From NCBI GenBank assembly GCA_964475765.1, contig CAYYZH010000159.1, forward strand, positions 1-10,178: a DNA stretch of 10,178 nt. The letters run 5' to 3'. The position numbers and the translations under genes are program-made. Below, in pieces: positions 5,959 through 10,178 of the stretch. Origin of the DNA: Thermohalobaculum sp964475765. GTDB taxonomy: Bacteria; Pseudomonadota; Alphaproteobacteria; Rhodobacterales; Rhodobacteraceae. The notes under the pieces are model-generated. The model did not search any database. It saw only the letters and a program-made list of their open reading frames with translations, and was not told the origin of the DNA. Every line of letters begins with the position of its first letter. The first letter of the stretch is position 1.

Positions 5959-8900
5959 GTCAGCCCCTCCAGACGCACTCTGGCGGAATTGGAGCGGGGT
6001 TGCCAGAGGCCCCGTGCGATGGCTTCGCTGAGGCGCTCGGCAATTTCGCGCAAGGCGGCCGGATTGGCCTCGGCGATGAAACCGCGCACCCGGTCATCCT
6101 CCATGACAGCCTCGTGCACCAGATCGAAATGGTGGTTCTTCACAGCCCCCGTCGTTGCGGCAAAGGCGAAGAGGTAGTCGACCGTTGCCGCGATTTCGAA
6201 CGCACCCTTGTAGCCGTGGCGCATGACGCCTTCGAGCCATTTCGGATTGACGACGCGGGAGCGGACGACGCGGCCGATTTCGTCATCCAGCGTGCGGATC
6301 ACCGGGCGCTCCGGGCGCGAATGATCGTTGTGATAAACGGTGGGCGCGCTGCCCTTCAGGTGCTCGATCGCTGCTGCCGCGCCGCCTTCGAACTGATAGT
6401 AGTCGTCGCTGTCCAGCAGATCGTGCTCGCGATTGTCCTGATTTTGCACGACGGCATCGGTGTGGGTCAGGCGCGTCTCCAGTGCTGCACGGGCGGGGGT
6501 GCCGGGGGCATCTTTACCGTAGGCGTACTGGCCCCACTCGAGATAGCTCTCGGCAAGATCCGCGCGCCGTTCCCAAAGCCGCTCGTCGATCATGGCCTGA
6601 AGTCCGGCTCCATAGGCACCAGGTTTCGAGCCGAAGACACGATAGGCCGCCTCGGGGGTGTCCTCCGCCCGCAGACGGGCGGCGGCAGGGTTCTGGTCCT
6701 CGGGCTCATCAAGGGCCATGACCGCGCGGGCGGCAGCATCGAAGAGATCCATCTGCGCCGGGAACGCATCGCGGAAGAAGCCGGAAACGCGAAGGGTTAC
6801 GTCCACACGGGGTCGGGCCAGTGCCTCCGCCGGGATGATCTCGAACCCGGTGACGCGGCGGCTCGCCTGATCCCAGGTCGGGCGGCATCCCATCAACGCG
6901 AGACCCTGCGCGATGTCATCGCCGCCGGTGCGCATGTTCGAGGTGCCCCAGGCGGTCAGCAACATCGCGCGGGGCCAGTCGCCGTGGTCCTGAAGATGGC
7001 GTTCGATCAACAGCTCTGCTGATTTCCACCCCAGCGCCCAGGCGGTCGGGGTCGGCACCGCACGGCTGTCCACGGAGTAAAAGTTCCGCCCCGTGGGCAA
7101 CGTATCCGGCCGTCCCCGCGTTGGCGCGCCGGAGGGGCCGGGCGGGATGAACTTACCGGCCAGACCTGCCAGCATCGCATCGCGTTCCGCAGGGCCGGAG
7201 GTGCGCAGACTGGGCAGGATGTCATGGTGCAGCGTCTCGAGCACCGGACGCGTGTGGTGGAAGTGTTCGGGCGTCTCGGACCACGCGGCGGCATTCTGTG
7301 CGAGCATCTCCAGCCGCTCGACCGTGTCGCCGTTCGTGCGCCATGACTCAAGTCCCATCGAGTGCAGAAATTTGTGCCGAGGGCCGTCATAGGGCGCACC
7401 CATCTCGCAGTCGAGCGGGTCGAAATCGGCGGGATCGATCCCACAATCGCGGGCCAGCGCCCGGATCAGCGAGGCATTGGCCCCCTTGCCATCACCGCGC
7501 GGCACCCGCAGAAGCGCGATGGCGAGATCGCGTTCGAGATCTCCCACGGGCGCGGCACCAAAGACATGCAGCCCGTCGCGGATCTGGCTCTCCTTCAACT
7601 CGCAGAGATAGGTGTCGAGCTGCTGGAGCGCGGTATCCTCGTCCATATCAGGCGTGATGCCTGCATCGAGATCCAGCCGCTCGGAAGAGATCAGCGTGCG
7701 GATCTCCCGGCGCAGATGATCGAGCCGTCGGGGATCGACGCCCGCGGCCTCGTAGTACTCATCAACCAGCGCTTCGAGATCCTTCAGGGGCCCGTAGGTT
7801 TCCGCGCGGCTGAGCGGCGGCGTGAGGTGGTCAAGGATCACTGCCGCGGTGCGCCGCTTGGCCTGCGTTCCCTCGCCGGGGTCGTTGACGATGAAGGGAT
7901 AGAGATGCGGGACCGGGCCGAGAACCACCTCTGGAAAGCAGGTCTCGCTCAACGCCAGCGCCTTGCCGGGCAGCCATTCGAGGTTGCCGTGCTTGCCGAA
8001 ATGGATGATGGCGTCTGCCCCGAATTCGCCGCGCAACCATGCATAAAAGGCGATGTAGTTGTGCGGCGGGGCCAGATCCGGGCTGTGGTAGCTGTCCCTG
8101 GGGTCGATGTTGTAGCCCCGGGCGGGCTGAATGCCGACAACGGCGTTGCCGTAACTGAAGATCGAAAGGGCGAACCCGTCGGCGCCGCAGAACGGATCGT
8201 CCTCCGGCGCGCCCCAGCGGGTTTCGATCTCGCTGCGTACATCCCAGGGCAGTTCGGAGTAGAACGCGCGGTAGGCGTCGAGGGAGAGGCGCGCGCCGCC
8301 GGTACGATTCGCCCTGTCGGTCAGCCAGTTGGTCGGGCCGGCCTGAATCTGGTCCATCAGGCTGGCGGTGTCGGGCGGCGCGTCCTGCACGCCATAGCCC
8401 GCGTCTTGGAGCGCCCCGAGCATGTCGACCACCGATTGCGGTGTGTCCAGTCCGACCCCGTTGGCGAGCCGCCCGTCGCGGTTGGGATAGTTGGCAAGCA
8501 CGATCGCGACGCGTTTGTCGGCCTCGGGTTTGCGGGCAAGCCCGGCCCAATTGGCGGCAAGCCGTGCGGTAAACGCAATGCGGTCGCCCTGCGCGCGGTA
8601 GGTGGCGATCCGGCATTGCGTGGCCTCGTCGAAATACGCCTCGCCCTTGAAACTGATGGCGCGGGTCAGGACGCGGCCATCGACCTCCGGCAGGGCGACG
8701 TTCATCGCGATGTCCCGGGCCGAGAGACCGTTGAGACCGGTCGCCCACGCCTCTTCGGTGCCCCCGGCCAGCACGGCCTGAAAGACCGGGACGCCCGGCC
8801 TGTCGAGCGGGGTCTCAGCCGGGCCGAACTGCGGCGACGAGACCGCGAACGAGGTCGTGTTGATCACCACGTCCGGCGGGGCGTCGCCAAAGATCGCCTC

Positions 8901-9653
8901 CAGAGTCGCGGCAGAGACAGGATCCTTGAGTGAGGCAACGAAGATCGGCAGCGGGTTCAGCCCCTCCGCCATGCAGGTCCGGACGAGGCGGTTGATCGGG
9001 GGGAGCCCCGCGCCCTGCACCAGCGCACGATAAAAAACGCTGGCGGCGGTGGGCGCCTCCGGTTTGCGCCAGCTCGCGCGGATATTGGCAAGATCCGCGG
9101 TGCCGGTGCCGGGCCAGTAAAGTCCCGCGCGCAGCAGTGGCTTCGCCGGGGCAGGGCGGTCGGCACTATCCGAAAGGATGGCCTTCGTGGCCTCCAGCAG
9201 CGCCGTCATGTTGTCCGGACCGCCTTCGACGCAATAAGACCAGAGGCGGTGCCAGTCCTCGTCCGAAACGGTGGACGCGCGCAGCAGGGTCTCGTCCGGT
9301 TTGTCGTCTCCGGGCAGCGCAGCAAAGGCGATCCCGGCGGCGCCGAGGCGGGCCGCGAACTGCTCCAGTCCATAGGTCCAGTAGCCCTCGCCACCGAGAA
9401 CGCGGGCGATCACCAGCCGCGATTTCGTGGCGGTCTGATCGAGATAGAGATCGACCGACATCGGATGCGTGAGGTGCATGAGCGAGGCCAGCCTGAGATC
9501 GGGCGGCGCGTCCATTGCGGCGCGGGCCTCGGCGAGGGCGGCCAGTTCGGTGTCGGCGGCGGAGATGATGATCACGTCCGCCGGGGACTGCTCAAGGTCG
9601 ACGGCCTCGGACCCGTCGGTCGTCTCGCCTGGCTGTGCGAGCAGGAGATGCAT
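5955..9653 (-). CDS. cobN: Cobaltochelatase subunit CobN (aerobic cobalamin pathway)
   Basis: CobN is the large subunit of the ATP-dependent CobNST cobaltochelatase that inserts Co2+ into hydrogenobyrinic acid a,c-diamide in the cytosol. The 1232-residue product matches the family over its whole length (usually about 1250). It starts with MHLLLAQPGETTDGSEAVDL, typical of CobN. It carries the chelatase core HFGKHGNLEWLPGKAL (551-566), followed closely by GPVPHLYPFIVNDPGEG, and has AWGTSNMRTGGDDI (901-914) in the C-terminal part, a block shared with BchH/ChlH. No frameshift or gap is apparent. The ATG at 9653 shares one base with the stop of the preceding acetyltransferase (TGATG), with an AAGG-type ribosome binding site just before it. 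The stop overlaps the deiminase ATG. The CobS and CobT partners are not in this window and must be encoded elsewhere. Confidence 0.97.
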   Translation of the reverse strand: MHLLLAQPGETTDGSEAVDLEQSPADVIIISAADTELAALAEARAAMDAPPDLRLASLMHLTHPMSVDLYLDQTATKSRLVIARVLGGEGYWTYGLEQFAARLGAAGIAFAALPGDDKPDETLLRASTVSDEDWHRLWSYCVEGGPDNMTALLEATKAILSDSADRPAPAKPLLRAGLYWPGTGTADLANIRASWRKPEAPTAASVFYRALVQGAGLPPINRLVRTCMAEGLNPLPIFVASLKDPVSAATLEAIFGDAPPDVVINTTSFAVSSPQFGPAETPLDRPGVPVFQAVLAGGTEEAWATGLNGLSARDIAMNVALPEVDGRVLTRAISFKGEAYFDEATQCRIATYRAQGDRIAFTARLAANWAGLARKPEADKRVAIVLANYPNRDGRLANGVGLDTPQSVVDMLGALQDAGYGVQDAPPDTASLMDQIQAGPTNWLTDRANRTGGARLSLDAYRAFYSELPWDVRSEIETRWGAPEDDPFCGADGFALSIFSYGNAVVGIQPARGYNIDPRDSYHSPDLAPPHNYIAFYAWLRGEFGADAIIHFGKHGNLEWLPGKALALSETCFPEVVLGPVPHLYPFIVNDPGEGTQAKRRTAAVILDHLTPPLSRAETYGPLKDLEALVDEYYEAAGVDPRRLDHLRREIRTLISSERLDLDAGITPDMDEDTALQQLDTYLCELKESQIRDGLHVFGAAPVGDLERDLAIALLRVPRGDGKGANASLIRALARDCGIDPADFDPLDCEMGAPYDGPRHKFLHSMGLESWRTNGDTVERLEMLAQNAAAWSETPEHFHHTRPVLETLHHDILPSLRTSGPAERDAMLAGLAGKFIPPGPSGAPTRGRPDTLPTGRNFYSVDSRAVPTPTAWALGWKSAELLIERHLQDHGDWPRAMLLTAWGTSNMRTGGDDIAQGLALMGCRPTWDQASRRVTGFEIIPAEALARPRVDVTLRVSGFFRDAFPAQMDLFDAAARAVMALDEPEDQNPAAARLRAEDTPEAAYRVFGSKPGAYGAGLQAMIDERLWERRADLAESYLEWGQYAYGKDAPGTPARAALETRLTHTDAVVQNQDNREHDLLDSDDYYQFEGGAAAAIEHLKGSAPTVYHNDHSRPERPVIRTLDDEIGRVVRSRVVNPKWLEGVMRHGYKGAFEIAATVDYLFAFAATTGAVKNHHFDLVHEAVMEDDRVRGFIAEANPAALREIAERLSEAIARGLWQPRSNSARVRLEGLT
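5964..5970 (-). promoter_or_regulatory. Strong ribosome binding site for the deiminase gene
   Basis: GGAGGGG on the minus strand lies inside the end of cobN, five bases before the first ATG (5958) and eight before the second (5955). It is stronger than the sites at most other overlaps in this operon, suggesting that the deiminase is translated well in its own right and not only by re-initiation after cobN. Confidence 0.6.
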
Positions 9654-10108
9654 CAGAGGGCCTTTTCCATGAAAACCGACGAGCCGTTTTCCTCGTAGGT
9701 CCCGAACGCGCCGATGCGCACATAGCCGAGCTTTGTGTAGAGCGCGATTGCGTCGGGGCTGTCCTCACCGGTTTCGAGGCGCATGGTGTGATAGCCATCT
9801 GCGCGGGCGATGGCCTCGAGCCCTGCCACGATCTGACCGGCCACGCCGGAGCCGCGCGCATCCGGGATGACAAAGATCCGTTTCAGCTCGGCAAACCCGT
9901 CGCAGGGGGCGACCCCGCCGCATCCGATCACGGCGTCTTCGCGATAGGCGGTCAGGAAGCGCACCTCAGCGTCGGTCAACTGCTTGGGCGAAAAGGCATA
10001 GCGGACCTCGGCCGGATAGATCGAGGCCAGTTCAGCCTCGGACATGGCGATCATCGCCAGCGCATCCGTCGAAAGCGCATCGTCGCGAACGAGCGTCACC
10101 GCTGTCAT
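9653..10108 (-). CDS. GNAT-family N-acetyltransferase between cobW and cobN
   Basis: A 151-residue predicted acetyl-CoA-dependent acyltransferase. Motif A is visible at about 75-90, LKRIFVIPDARGSGVA, with R85-G86-x-G88-x-A90 forming the pyrophosphate-binding loop. It is followed by a helix (QIVAGLEAIARADG) and a motif-B-like ALYTKLGYVRIGAFG segment, which is the usual GNAT ending. The ATG at 10108 overlaps the preceding cobW stop (ATGA) and the stop shares one base with cobN, so it is embedded in the B12 operon with no room for its own promoter. It is not closely similar to the second acetyltransferase of this operon, so the two do not look like a recent duplication. The substrate is unknown; nothing in the sequence ties it directly to corrinoids. 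Confidence 0.85.
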   Translation of the reverse strand: MTAVTLVRDDALSTDALAMIAMSEAELASIYPAEVRYAFSPKQLTDAEVRFLTAYREDAVIGCGGVAPCDGFAELKRIFVIPDARGSGVAGQIVAGLEAIARADGYHTMRLETGEDSPDAIALYTKLGYVRIGAFGTYEENGSSVFMEKAL

Positions 10109-10178
10109 GCGAGGGATGCGCTGATCGCGGCCTCGTCCATGCCATCGAGCCCGATCACCACAAGCTGTGTGTCGCGGG
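10105..10178 (-). CDS. cobW: C-terminal end of CobW-type GTPase (partial, runs off the window)
   Basis: The minus strand is open from the window edge to a TGA at 10105-10107 and encodes 23 residues, with TQLVVIGLDGMDEAAI followed by SASLA. This fits the last strand and helix of the CobW C-terminal domain, where a '.QLV.IG.dlD...l...L' pattern is usual. The stop overlaps the next gene's ATG as ATGA, like the other junctions here. CobW is a G3E-family GTPase thought to deliver cobalt to the CobNST chelatase, and cobW next to cobN is a common arrangement in alphaproteobacteria. With only 23 residues, the family call rests largely on context. Confidence 0.62.
   Translation of the reverse strand, partial: RDTQLVVIGLDGMDEAAISASLA

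Noticed and set aside
4738..6177. Long open frame of 479 codons on the plus strand
   Set aside because: It is the reverse-strand shadow of the second acetyltransferase, the deiminase and the end of cobN, all of which show clear family motifs. Its translation is low-complexity and matches no family I recognise; GC-rich genes commonly leave such antisense frames open.
7362..8933. Long open frame of 523 codons on the plus strand, antisense to cobN
   Set aside because: Its sense counterpart contains the conserved HFGKHGN chelatase core. The antisense product has no recognisable domain or good ribosome binding site. The frame at 6000-7022 was rejected for the same reason.

Overview
The window reads as chromosomal DNA from an alphaproteobacterium, most likely in or near the Rhodobacteraceae (inference). 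The basis is a high-GC cobalamin operon of the aerobic type (CobW, the cobaltochelatase subunit CobN, CobO), codon use dominated by G/C-ending codons, and tight ATGA/GTGA gene overlaps. No RNA gene, insertion sequence, CRISPR array or phage gene was seen.

Left part (1-3211, plus strand): a three-gene hydantoin-degradation cassette. The order is a nitrilase-superfamily N-carbamoyl-D-amino acid hydrolase, a cyclic amidohydrolase (D-hydantoinase/dihydropyrimidinase), and an Asp/Glu/hydantoin racemase. Their coding regions overlap by 1 and 4 bp, so they look translationally coupled. Together they would racemise a 5-monosubstituted hydantoin, open the D-form to an N-carbamoyl-D-amino acid, and release the D-amino acid, CO2 and ammonia. 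Just upstream, running into the hydrolase start codon, is the C-terminal end of a LivF-type branched-chain amino-acid ABC transporter ATPase. Its reading frame is broken by at least two indels, so it is either a decaying gene or a sequence error.

Middle (3212-3445): a 234-bp gap between convergent gene sets. It holds a tandem array of seven 11-bp units (consensus CGTATGGCNNG), close to one helical turn per unit. No convincing gene, riboswitch or terminator was found there.

Right part (3446-10178, minus strand, transcribed right to left): the end of cobW, a GNAT acetyltransferase, cobN, a Tat-signal-bearing agmatine-deiminase-family protein, a second GNAT acetyltransferase, a short low-molecular-weight tyrosine-phosphatase-like protein, and cobO. 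All junctions except the last overlap by 1-4 bp; the last is a 22-nt gap with its own ribosome binding site. CobN and CobO carry out cobalt insertion and later adenosylation in aerobic B12 synthesis. Why a secreted deiminase, two acetyltransferases and a phosphatase-like protein share this operon is not obvious, and that is the most open question in the window. The hydantoin part is visibly less GC-rich than the cob part, which fits an accessory or acquired cassette beside core metabolism.
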